DNA from: JAVWHP01 sp036639955
Lineage (GTDB): Bacteria > Bacillota_I > Bacilli_A > Erysipelotrichales > Erysipelotrichaceae
Direction: 5' to 3'
DNA: 64,000 nucleotides
Assembly: GCA_036639955.1 (NCBI GenBank)
Contig: JAVWHP010000002.1
Location: 124,001-188,000, forward strand
Below the pieces are notes generated by a model. That model had not been told where the DNA came from. It did not search any database and worked only from the letters and a program-made list of their open reading frames with translations. The translations under genes and the position numbers were made by a program. Shown in pieces: positions 51,535-59,917 of the stretch (the first letter of the stretch is position 1; each line of letters begins with the position of its first letter).

Positions 51535-53136
51535 TTAATCTTTTATAATTTCTTCTACCATTAAATTAATTTTCATATTACCTCTAAATTCATTAATACT
51601 TGCTTTAGCTAAGACTGTTACTTCATCTCCTTCAGCAAATTCATCTTTACGGTCTCCTTGATGGAAGTAAAGCACTTCAATTCCTTCATCAGTTACTAGT
51701 TTTAAATGAGCTCCATTACTTAATGTTAATACTGATGCAACTTTAATTGTTACTAAGAATAAAGGCAATTTAAAATCTTGTCCAAATGGTCTTAGTGTTT
51801 TCAAGCTATTAATAGAATCAAAAGTTAATTCATCTGATTCGATTTTAATACAGTCTAGTTTAGCTTCTGGTGGAGTTAGTGTCGCCATCTTAGCTTTGAT
51901 GTATTTCTTAAGTGGTGTTAAATCAGTAGCTTTTATAGCTATTCCTGCTGCTAATTCATGTCCTCCATAAGCTAATATATCATGATCATAATCTTCAAAG
52001 AAGTTTCTTAAATCTACTCCTTTTACACTTCTTATACTTCCCTTCAATATGTTTTTATTCCTTGTAAATACTGCTACAGGTTTATAATAGTCATTACATA
52101 GACGTCCAGCAATTAAACCAATTAACCCTTCATGGAAATCAGCATCATATATTACTTGAAAAGCATCATCATTACATTGTTTCTTAGCTGTTGTTAAAGT
52201 TCTTGTTGTTAAATTTTTACGAAATTCATTCAGATTAGTTATTTTAACAGCATAAGACTCAATATTTTCTTTATTTTGGTTAATTAAATACTTAGGTGTA
52301 TTATTAGCAATTAACTTATCACTTAAACGTCCTGTTGAATTTAATTTTGGTACTATTTGAAAAGCGATCTTATCTTCATCTATTTCTTTTCGATCATTCA
52401 TTAACATTTGGATAGGTAATGCTTCACCTTCATCTAATAATTTAATTGCCTGTTTAACATAAGTTCTATTTTGATTAGTAATACTTACTACATCAGCAAT
52501 AGTTGCTATTCCCGCTAAGATTAAGTGCAGATTAGTTTCAGCACCTAATATTTGAGCTACTAAGTATGCTAATCCTGCACCACATAAATTTTGTAGTTGT
52601 TCATTTAATAAACTAGGATGAAGTAGAATGTCACATTCTACTTCTTTTTCGATTGCATGATGATCAACTACAATTATACTAATACCTAAAGACTTAGCGT
52701 ATTTAATTGCTTCAAATGCTTTTACTCCATTATCAACACATACAATAGTAGTACATCTTTTTGAATTAGCAATATCTACAATTCTTGTATTTAAACCATA
52801 GCCATCAATAATTCGATCAGGTATTTCAAAAGTTGTAAGCACACCAAAATTCTTAAGTGCATTATACATAATAGCAGTAGCACAAAAACCATCGCAGTCA
52901 TAATCACCACAAATAAGAACTCTGCGTTTTAAATCCTTTATTAGTTTAAAGTGATCTAAAATTGATTTATACATTGGTAATTGCTTTACATCATATAATG
53001 GAACATCTTCCATTAATGCTTTAGCAGCTTCAATGCTTAAACTCTTACTTGCTAAAATTTTAGCAGGCAGCACTTCTAAATTCAGTGCTGTTTGATAATC
53101 TTTAAAATTTGACGTATCTAATGTTTTATATTTCAT
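51535..53136 (-). CDS. recJ: single-strand-specific exonuclease RecJ
   Basis: 5'-3' exonuclease of the DHH family. LICGDYDCDGFCATAIM and VCVDNGV near residues 75-155, VDHHAIE (DHH motif), LCGAGLAYLVAQ, the DHHA1 motif AYGGHELAAGIAI, and a C-terminal OB fold. 533 residues, shorter than B. subtilis RecJ (about 786), because the extra C-terminal extension is absent. A 25-base palindrome lies at 52620-52644. Confidence 0.94.
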   Translation of the reverse strand: MKYKTLDTSNFKDYQTALNLEVLPAKILASKSLSIEAAKALMEDVPLYDVKQLPMYKSILDHFKLIKDLKRRVLICGDYDCDGFCATAIMYNALKNFGVLTTFEIPDRIIDGYGLNTRIVDIANSKRCTTIVCVDNGVKAFEAIKYAKSLGISIIVVDHHAIEKEVECDILLHPSLLNEQLQNLCGAGLAYLVAQILGAETNLHLILAGIATIADVVSITNQNRTYVKQAIKLLDEGEALPIQMLMNDRKEIDEDKIAFQIVPKLNSTGRLSDKLIANNTPKYLINQNKENIESYAVKITNLNEFRKNLTTRTLTTAKKQCNDDAFQVIYDADFHEGLIGLIAGRLCNDYYKPVAVFTRNKNILKGSIRSVKGVDLRNFFEDYDHDILAYGGHELAAGIAIKATDLTPLKKYIKAKMATLTPPEAKLDCIKIESDELTFDSINSLKTLRPFGQDFKLPLFLVTIKVASVLTLSNGAHLKLVTDEGIEVLYFHQGDRKDEFAEGDEVTVLAKASINEFRGNMKINLMVEEIIKD

Positions 53137-53152
53137 ATTGGCCTCTTTTCCT

Positions 53153-53434
53153 TTAATCGATTAAATCTTTAAAATCTTCAATATCCATCTTTGATCCTTC
53201 AATAATTGCTTTAGTTGAAAGATAGCTTATAATTTCATTTGCTTTTAAATGTAGGATATCATTAATTGCATCATGTAAAGAAACATCTTTAAGTCCGTTC
53301 CACTTATACTTAACAAGAGTTTCTTCTACCTGCTGGTATGTTAGTGATGAAAGTTCTTCGCGAATTAGCTTATTAGTTTTTAATGATATTGCACATTTAA
53401 TGTTGGAATCATTTAATAATTCATTAGCATTCAT
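53153..53434 (-). CDS. comN: post-transcriptional regulator, ComN-like
   Basis: 93-residue helical protein similar in length and position to B. subtilis ComN/YrzD, which promotes comE expression after transcription and lies next to spoVB. The pattern LRE-type ELSSLTYQQVEETLVKYKW and ISLHDAINDILHLKANEIISYLS is consistent with that domain. The identity rests strongly on synteny (recJ, comN, spoVB, yrbG, yrzE). Confidence 0.65.
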   Translation of the reverse strand: MNANELLNDSNIKCAISLKTNKLIREELSSLTYQQVEETLVKYKWNGLKDVSLHDAINDILHLKANEIISYLSTKAIIEGSKMDIEDFKDLID

Positions 53435-53455
53435 AAAGATCTCCTTTCATACATA
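53427..53455 (+). promoter_or_regulatory. sigma-E-like promoter for spoVB
   Basis: GCATTCA (53427-53433), 14 bases, CATACATA (53448-53455), 40 bases before the spoVB start. The -10 differs from CATACANT at one position. Confidence 0.4.
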
Positions 53456-53494
53456 TATATATTATAAAGCATTTAAAAGAAAAGTGGAACAAAT

Positions 53495-54778
53495 ATGAAA
53501 AAAACTATCATAAAATCGACATTATATTTAATACTTATATCTTTTATAGCTAAAGTTCTATCATTTATCGTTAGAATTATCTTAGCTCGTAGTTTAAGTA
53601 GTGATGCTATGGCTATTTACACATTAGCAAATCCTACTTTAGTTTTTGTCATAACATTAGCTCAAATGGGTATTCCGGCTGCTTTATCTAAAGTAATTGC
53701 TAGCACTTCTAATCATAAAAAAACTATGCGTGCAACAGTTCTAATTTGTATTGTTAATAACTTAGTTGTAACTACTTTTTATATTATTATGATTCCATTT
53801 CTTTCTAATTTAGTATTTCATAACACTAATATAAGAGATATTTTATATGCTATATTACCTTTAATACCTTTAGTTACTATTTCTGGTTTACTTAAGGGAT
53901 ATCTTTTAGGGATTCAAAAGCATATACGTGCAACTTCTTCACAGTTATTTGAAGAGGTTGCACGTATCATTTTTCTTTTGTATATGTTTAATAGTTTTAA
54001 TAATTTAGATGCTAGAATGATGGCTATTATAGCAACTGTAAGCATTAGCGTTGGAGAACTTGCTAGCATTCTAGCTATGTTATTTAATTTAAAGTTTACT
54101 AAATTTATAAGTAGTTTTAATTTAGATAGTTTGAATGATGAATATAAAAATATACTTAGTGTTGCTATTCCTATGTGTACTTCAAGAGTTATAGGTTCAT
54201 TAACTTATTTCTTTGAACCTATAATTATGCTTATTCCCTTAAGTGCACTAGCTAGTACTTCGATGATTAGTATGTATAGTACTCTAAACGCTTATGTTCT
54301 TCCAATCCTTACGATGCCAACGTTTGTTACTATTACATTGTCTAATTATTTATTACCTGCTTTCACTTATGCTTATAGCAGAGGTAATGTTAAACAAGCT
54401 AAAAAACTATTTAAAAGTATTGTTGGTTGTTGTTTATTTATAGGTGTTATTACTTCAATAATATGTTATCAGTTTTCTGAACAACTTCTTATCCTTTTTT
54501 ATAAAAAAAACACTGGTGCTGAGTTATTAAAATATTTGGCGATTCCTTTTGCTATTTATTCGTTACAACCTCCTTTAGCTAGCATATTACATGCTTTATC
54601 TCAATCTAAACGTAGTGTAACTGATACGCTTATTGGCTCTATTGCTCGTTTAGGTTGTGTTGTTAGTTTATATGGTATGTTTGGTGTCTATTCATTGCCT
54701 TTAGCTTTATGTATTGGAATGCTAGTAACAACTTTATTGCATTGTTTTAATATATATCGTGCTGCTAATCATTTCTAA
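53495..54778 (+). CDS. spoVB: stage V sporulation protein B (MurJ-like flippase family)
   Basis: Polytopic membrane protein of the MATE/MOP superfamily, thought to export peptidoglycan precursor for the spore cortex. About 14 spans over 427 residues; IIRSTLYLILISFIAKVLSF-like start (with IVRIILAR following) and GLLKGYLLGIQKH fit the family. At 427 residues it is shorter than B. subtilis SpoVB (518). Its end overlaps converging yrbG by 14 bases. The gene holds an 18-bp inverted repeat at 53924-53967. Confidence 0.85.
   Translation: MKKTIIKSTLYLILISFIAKVLSFIVRIILARSLSSDAMAIYTLANPTLVFVITLAQMGIPAALSKVIASTSNHKKTMRATVLICIVNNLVVTTFYIIMIPFLSNLVFHNTNIRDILYAILPLIPLVTISGLLKGYLLGIQKHIRATSSQLFEEVARIIFLLYMFNSFNNLDARMMAIIATVSISVGELASILAMLFNLKFTKFISSFNLDSLNDEYKNILSVAIPMCTSRVIGSLTYFFEPIIMLIPLSALASTSMISMYSTLNAYVLPILTMPTFVTITLSNYLLPAFTYAYSRGNVKQAKKLFKSIVGCCLFIGVITSIICYQFSEQLLILFYKKNTGAELLKYLAIPFAIYSLQPPLASILHALSQSKRSVTDTLIGSIARLGCVVSLYGMFGVYSLPLALCIGMLVTTLLHCFNIYRAANHF
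53924..53967. repeat. 18-bp inverted repeat inside spoVB
   Basis: 53924-53941 pairs with 53950-53967 at every position, one pair being T-G, with an 8-base loop. It encodes IRATSSQLFEEVAR, a normal part of the protein. Confidence 0.9.
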
Positions 54779-55415
54779 GTTCATCCTTGATTATAAATAG
54801 TTGATCAGTTTCGATTAAACATAAAAATACCTCAGAATAGCTACTATAACCTTGTTTACTTAATTCTTCTTTTAACCACTGTTCATTTAGTTTTAAAGCA
54901 GTTAAAATTTTAGTATCAAGTTCACCATCACTTATAACTGGACTAGGATGTCTAACCTTACAGTTATCCTTACTAATAATTGATAAAGTTCCACTATTTT
55001 CTAATAAAGCAAAAGCTACTTCACTAGGACTACTTAAATTTTTATCCCTGATTTGGGCCATTAAATCATCAATACTATAACGATTCTTCTTCATCAATTT
55101 TTGATTAATATGACCATTATGAATTATCATAACTGGTTCTCCCTCAACTATATTTCTGAGCTTTCTCCATTTTAATAACATTAACGATAATAATATTTGT
55201 AAAAGAGCTAAAGTAAATATTGGTATTAGAGATTTTAATACTGAATTATTGCTTTCACTAATAGATAAAGCAAGTAATTCAGACATAACCAAGTAAATAA
55301 CTATATCAAAGATACTAAGTTCTCCTACTTCCCTTTTACCCATAATTCTCAATGCTAATATTATAACAAAATAAAACATTATACATTTCAAAACTAATAT
55401 TATATATTCATTCAT
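54765..55415 (-). CDS. DUF421 membrane protein (YrbG/YetF-like)
   Basis: 216 residues with three N-terminal spans, the family motif ALRIMGKREVGELSIFDIVIYLVMSE, and two cytoplasmic subdomains with EGEPVMIIHNG. The function is unknown; relatives occur widely in Firmicutes. Its position between spoVB and yrzE is the B. subtilis order. It starts divergently from yrzE. Confidence 0.88.
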   Translation of the reverse strand: MNEYIILVLKCIMFYFVIILALRIMGKREVGELSIFDIVIYLVMSELLALSISESNNSVLKSLIPIFTLALLQILLSLMLLKWRKLRNIVEGEPVMIIHNGHINQKLMKKNRYSIDDLMAQIRDKNLSSPSEVAFALLENSGTLSIISKDNCKVRHPSPVISDGELDTKILTALKLNEQWLKEELSKQGYSSYSEVFLCLIETDQLFIIKDELRND

Positions 55416-55441
55416 ATTGTCTCCTTCTATCCAATAAAGCC

Positions 55442-55470
55442 AACTGATTCAATGGAATCAGTTCTATAAT
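55442..55470 (+). promoter_or_regulatory. yrzE promoter with overlapping dyad
   Basis: AACTGATTC (55442-55450) is the exact reverse complement of 55455-55463. The TATAAT -10 box begins two bases later (55465-55470), so the dyad covers the spacer and -35 region, as an operator would. Confidence 0.5.
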
Positions 55471-55506
55471 TCATTAATTTAACATAAATTATTATGAGGT
55501 GAAGTA

Positions 55507-55854
55507 ATGAAAAATTATATTACAATTTATGTTAAATTAATGATGGGCTTTATTGGATTAACAATATTATCTTCTCTATTAATAGCTACTTTATACTACT
55601 TAGGTATCATTAATGATACTTTAAGTTCTATAGTTGCTTTAATAATAGGATTCACTATATATTTTATTTCAGGTTTTTATCTAGTAAGTCAATTATCTAA
55701 CCGATATTTAATCCATGTAATAGCAGTAATAATTATTACTGCTATTACATTTAGTTTCTTTAATTTTACGCTACAAGGGATTAGCAATATAGCTATGAAG
55801 GAGAGCATGCTCCTACTAGGATCACTAATTGCTATTTATATAAAAAAGCATTAG
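55507..55854 (+). CDS. TIGR04086-family membrane protein (YrzE-like)
   Basis: 115 residues with four hydrophobic spans, matching the small YrzE family found beside spoVB in spore-formers; function unknown. GAGGTGA precedes the ATG. The last bases overlap the converging ruvB stop by 4. An exact 36-base palindrome occupies 55715-55750. Confidence 0.75.
   Translation: MKNYITIYVKLMMGFIGLTILSSLLIATLYYLGIINDTLSSIVALIIGFTIYFISGFYLVSQLSNRYLIHVIAVIIITAITFSFFNFTLQGISNIAMKESMLLLGSLIAIYIKKH
55715..55750. repeat. exact 36-base palindrome inside yrzE
   Basis: 55715-55732 is the exact reverse complement of 55733-55750, with no spacer. It encodes HVIAVIIITAIT of a membrane span. Confidence 0.97.
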
Positions 55855-56804
55855 CTATCCTTTAAATAGCTATATGCTAATTCACTTAGGGTCCTCCCTC
55901 TGCTAGTTCTTTTAATAAAACCAATTTGAAGTAAATATGGCTCATATACATCAACAAGATCAGTACTTTCTTCTCCAATAGAATTAGCAATAGCATCAAT
56001 TCCAACTGGACCACCCCCATATATTTCAGCTATACCTCTTAGATACTTAATATCTATTTGGTTAAGACCTAAACGATCAACATTAAGACGCTTTAACGCA
56101 TGACTAGCAATACTATTATTTATATTACCGTTATTCATAACTAAAGCAAAATCAGAAATACGTTTAAGTATATGATTAGCAATACGTGGTGTACCACGAG
56201 CTCTTAAAGCAATTTCTTTAATAGCTTTAGGACTAATAGAATTACACATTAAAGAACTATTTCGTTTTATAATTTTAGCTATATCATTACTTAGGTAAAA
56301 TTGTAGAGCTAAAATTATACCAAAACGATCACGTAAAGGGTTACCTAATTCACCTTTTTTTGTTGTTGCTCCAATTAAAGTAAAAGGAGGAAGTTCAATT
56401 CTTAGACTATGAGGTGCGGCCTCACTACCAACAATAATATCAACAAAGTAATCTTCCATCGCAGGATATAATACCTCTTCAACAATTTTAGGAATACGAT
56501 GGATTTCATCAATAAATAAAACATCTCCAGCATTTAAAGTAGATAATATAGCAACTAAATCACCTGTCTTTTCAATAGTAGGGCCGCTTAATGTTACAAT
56601 ATTAGCATTCATTTCTTTAGCAATAATATGAGCCAATGTCGTCTTACCAAGTCCTGGTGGCCCACATAAAAGAACATGATCTAAAGTAACATTACGTTTT
56701 TTAGCAGCTTCTATAAACACTTCTAAATTCTTTTTAATATCGTTTTGACCTATATAATCATTTAAAAATTTAGGTCTTAAAGAATAATCATCTAATTCAT
56801 TCAT
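55851..56804 (-). CDS. ruvB: Holliday junction helicase RuvB
   Basis: Ring AAA+ motor for branch migration. LRPKFLNDYIGQ at the start, Walker A GPPGLGKTTLA, Walker B FIDEIHR, sensor GATTKKG, arginine-finger region PLRDRFGI, and a C-terminal winged helix (LLQIGFIKRTSRGR). 317 residues. Its start overlaps the ruvA stop by one base. Confidence 0.97.
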   Translation of the reverse strand: MNELDDYSLRPKFLNDYIGQNDIKKNLEVFIEAAKKRNVTLDHVLLCGPPGLGKTTLAHIIAKEMNANIVTLSGPTIEKTGDLVAILSTLNAGDVLFIDEIHRIPKIVEEVLYPAMEDYFVDIIVGSEAAPHSLRIELPPFTLIGATTKKGELGNPLRDRFGIILALQFYLSNDIAKIIKRNSSLMCNSISPKAIKEIALRARGTPRIANHILKRISDFALVMNNGNINNSIASHALKRLNVDRLGLNQIDIKYLRGIAEIYGGGPVGIDAIANSIGEESTDLVDVYEPYLLQIGFIKRTSRGRTLSELAYSYLKDS

Positions 56805-57379
56805 TAAACATTACCATTAGATAATAAAACCAAAGCTGCTTTTAAACACAGATCAATCGACAAAGTATAATCTAATTTACATAGAATTGGATTAATTTGG
56901 GAAGTTTTATAACCTAAAGCCTTTAAAGCACTAAAAATATCATTACGATCATTTAAACTATTATAAATTAAAGCCTCATCAAGATTAGGCTTTAATTTAT
57001 TACTTAAGTCTATAATTAATTGATTAGCTATTCTATTACTAATATTATTTTGATCATGTAATGCAATAACATTATTATCAATAATATTCTTAACTAAAAG
57101 ATTAGTATCATTATTATTAATCATACTAATAGCGCTCTTAGGACCTACACCCTTAGCTTTTAATAAACTTAAAAAAACATAACGATCATAAACAGAAATA
57201 AAACCAAACAAACTAAAACCATCATCTCTAACTTGTAAATAAGTATTTAATAAAACAATATTATTAATCTTCAAATTACTACAATGAGCTACCTGTAGCT
57301 CATAACCAATTCCATTAACATCTATTACTAAAATATCATTATTAATACTAACTAAAACTCCTTTTATATAATCTAACAT
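56804..57379 (-). CDS. ruvA: Holliday junction-binding protein RuvA
   Basis: Tetrameric junction-binding subunit. An OB fold starting MLDYIKGVLVSI, helix-hairpin-helix region (LLKAKGVGPKSAISMI) and a C-terminal domain (DIFSALKALGYKTSQI) that contacts RuvB. 191 residues. GGAGTGAT-like sequence precedes the ATG. Coupled to ruvB. Confidence 0.93.
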   Translation of the reverse strand: MLDYIKGVLVSINNDILVIDVNGIGYELQVAHCSNLKINNIVLLNTYLQVRDDGFSLFGFISVYDRYVFLSLLKAKGVGPKSAISMINNNDTNLLVKNIIDNNVIALHDQNNISNRIANQLIIDLSNKLKPNLDEALIYNSLNDRNDIFSALKALGYKTSQINPILCKLDYTLSIDLCLKAALVLLSNGNV

Positions 57380-57490
57380 ATTATCACTCCCCTTACCTAT
57401 ATATATAAATTTAAAATAATCCTAAAAAATAGAATATTAGCAATTGAACTAGTATATTTATTACTAATTAAATAATTACGTTAAATAAGT

Positions 57491-57531
57491 TTGAAAACAA
57501 TCATTTAAACCTTTATAATAGTATTAATACT
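57491..57531 (+). promoter_or_regulatory. sigma-A promoter and palindrome before the GGDEF-EAL gene
   Basis: TTGAAA (57491-57496), 17 bases, TATAAT (57514-57519), followed directly by the perfect palindrome AGTATTAATACT (57520-57531), a possible operator at the transcription start. Confidence 0.6.
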
Positions 57532-57555
57532 AATTTATAATAAGGCGGTGAAAAG

Positions 57556-59787
57556 ATGTTCAAGCTTAAAAGTAATAATTCATTAAAATCTTTTGGATTA
57601 ATATTTATATTAATAATATGTATAGTGTTCGCTGGTTGGTTTTATATGTTTAAAGTTTCTAATGCATTATATGAAGAAACAACTGAACATTTACATGAAA
57701 TAGCTAAACAAAGTACAATAATATTAGATAATAAAATTAGAGGCGATATACAATCATTAACATCTTTAGCTAGTTATATAGCATTACAGGACGATCCATT
57801 TAGTAAAGAAGTAAAACAACATATAAATAATGAAATAACCGAAGAAGATCAAAATAGAATATTTATAAGTGATACAAAAGGTAATGCCGAAAGTAATGAT
57901 GGAGTTAAAATCAATATAAGTAATAGAGATTATTTTAAAGTAGCATTATCAGGAGATCAACATGTAAGTAATGCATTAAATTCATTAGATGATAATAAAC
58001 CTATAATCTGTTTAAGTGTACCAATAATAAAAGATAATAAGATAATAGGAACGCTAACTAATGCTTACCCAATAGAAAAATATATGCAATTAATATCAGT
58101 AACAAGCTTTGATAATCATGGATATTCTTATGTAATAGATTATAAAGGAGATGTAGTAATACATAGTACACATCCTAAAAGTAATAAAACTTTTACTAAT
58201 ATATTTGAAGTTTTAGATAATAAAAATAATAGTAAAGAGATAGATCAATTAAAAACTAATTTAGGTAATAATGCTAATGGAGTACAAACTTTTAATATTA
58301 AAGATGAAGAATTTTATTATGCTTATGTACCTTTAAATAATCAAAATAGATGGTATGTATTTACTACAGTTCCTAGTAGTTATATATTTGATAAAGCTAA
58401 TACTGTTATTAAGACAGGATTAGTATCAGTTCTATTTATGTTGCTATTGTTTATTGCTATATTTTATTATGTAGTAAGATCTTTTAATAAGAATGGAAAG
58501 CAGATTGAAAATTTAGCATATAGAGATCCTTTAACTGGTGCTCCTAATTTATCTAAGTTTGAAATTGATGCCACTAGGTTATTAGAGAAGGATCGTAATT
58601 ATGCGTTAATTGAGTTTGATATAGATAATTTTAAATATATGAATGAGATGTTTGGTTATCAAGAAGGTAATGTAATGCTTAAGCATATTGTTAATTCTTT
58701 AACTCGGAGTATAAATAAGGGAGAATTGCTATGTAGATCTAATGCTGATTACTTCCTATTATTATTAAAGTATGATACTGATTTTGAATTATCTAGGCGT
58801 TTACAACTCTTTACAAGGGTTATATGTAATTACACTAATAAAACTATAGATCATTATGAATTAACCCTTACATGGGGTATATATAAGGTACATAGTGGTT
58901 ATGCTCCTTTACATATAATGATTGATAGAGCTAGTATGGCAAGAAAATCTAATAAGAACTTACATAGAAGTACTTTTACATACTATGATGATAGTATTAA
59001 ATCACGTATTATAGAAGATAAAGATTTAGAAACTAATATGCTATCAGCTTTAAATAATGGTGACTTTATAATTAATTTACAACCTAAACATGATATAAAC
59101 ACTAGTAACATTATAGGTTGTGAATCTCTTATAAGATGGAAACACAATAAAGTACTTATAGCACCAGATCGTTTTATACCTTTATTTGAAAAGAATGGTT
59201 TTATAGCAAAAATAGATATGTATGCTATAAAGGAAGCTTGTAAACTATTACAGCAATGGAAAAATGAAGAGCTTCCTTTAATTCCTATAGGTATTAATTT
59301 ATCACGTGTTACTTTATCTAAAGCAATGTTTATACTTCTATTAATGAGAATTGTAGAGTCTTATGATATAGATCCTAAATATATAGAGTTTGAAATTAAT
59401 GAAAACTATATATTTAATGATTTTGATCATATTATAATATTATTACATGATTTAGAACAAAAAGGATTCCCTATTGCTATTGATAACTTTGGCGTTGGTT
59501 GTTCTTCTTTAAATTTATTAAAGGATGTTCCTTTAAATTCTGTTAAATTAGATCGTTCTTTTATTACTAACACTTATAATTCTAAACGTGGTGAAATTCT
59601 TATTACTAATACTGTAGAGATGGCTCATAGATTAGATATTAAGGTAGTTGCTGAAGGTATCGAAACTGTTCAACAATTAGAGTTTGTTAAAAAGATTCAT
59701 TGTGATTCTGTACAAGGCTATTACTTCTCTCCTATTGTTGATACATTAACATTTAATCAGCTTTATATCAAAACTAATGACTTGTAG
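57556..59787 (+). CDS. membrane sensor with dCache, degenerate GGDEF and EAL domains
   Basis: 743 residues: a membrane span near residues 13-33, an extracellular Cache-type sensor (about 40-285), a second span (about 290-312), a GGDEF domain and a C-terminal EAL domain. In the GGDEF domain the active-site loop reads RSNADYF, so cyclase activity is unlikely. The EAL domain has ESLIRW, GINLS, EFEIN, DNFGVG (second Asp replaced by Asn), KLDRSFI, VAEGIE and VQGYYFSP, so phosphodiesterase activity is doubtful. It may be a c-di-GMP receptor. AGGCGGTGA precedes the ATG. Confidence 0.88.
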   Translation: MFKLKSNNSLKSFGLIFILIICIVFAGWFYMFKVSNALYEETTEHLHEIAKQSTIILDNKIRGDIQSLTSLASYIALQDDPFSKEVKQHINNEITEEDQNRIFISDTKGNAESNDGVKINISNRDYFKVALSGDQHVSNALNSLDDNKPIICLSVPIIKDNKIIGTLTNAYPIEKYMQLISVTSFDNHGYSYVIDYKGDVVIHSTHPKSNKTFTNIFEVLDNKNNSKEIDQLKTNLGNNANGVQTFNIKDEEFYYAYVPLNNQNRWYVFTTVPSSYIFDKANTVIKTGLVSVLFMLLLFIAIFYYVVRSFNKNGKQIENLAYRDPLTGAPNLSKFEIDATRLLEKDRNYALIEFDIDNFKYMNEMFGYQEGNVMLKHIVNSLTRSINKGELLCRSNADYFLLLLKYDTDFELSRRLQLFTRVICNYTNKTIDHYELTLTWGIYKVHSGYAPLHIMIDRASMARKSNKNLHRSTFTYYDDSIKSRIIEDKDLETNMLSALNNGDFIINLQPKHDINTSNIIGCESLIRWKHNKVLIAPDRFIPLFEKNGFIAKIDMYAIKEACKLLQQWKNEELPLIPIGINLSRVTLSKAMFILLLMRIVESYDIDPKYIEFEINENYIFNDFDHIIILLHDLEQKGFPIAIDNFGVGCSSLNLLKDVPLNSVKLDRSFITNTYNSKRGEILITNTVEMAHRLDIKVVAEGIETVQQLEFVKKIHCDSVQGYYFSPIVDTLTFNQLYIKTNDL

Positions 59788-59890
59788 TTGGCCTGCTCAT
59801 AATACTTCACCACGATAAACCAAACTAAATAATTTAAATATTATTATATAGGTAATTGAATTATAAACAAGCCTAATTATATAATATATA

Positions 59891-59914
59891 AAAAAAAAGC
59901 CGAAAGGCTTTTTT
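59891..59914. terminator. terminator between the GGDEF-EAL gene and obgE
   Basis: An A-run and AAGCC pair with GGCTT and a T-run across a GAAA loop, between converging genes. The roughly 100 bases before it hold nothing else I recognise. Confidence 0.8.
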
Positions 59915-59917
59915 AGT

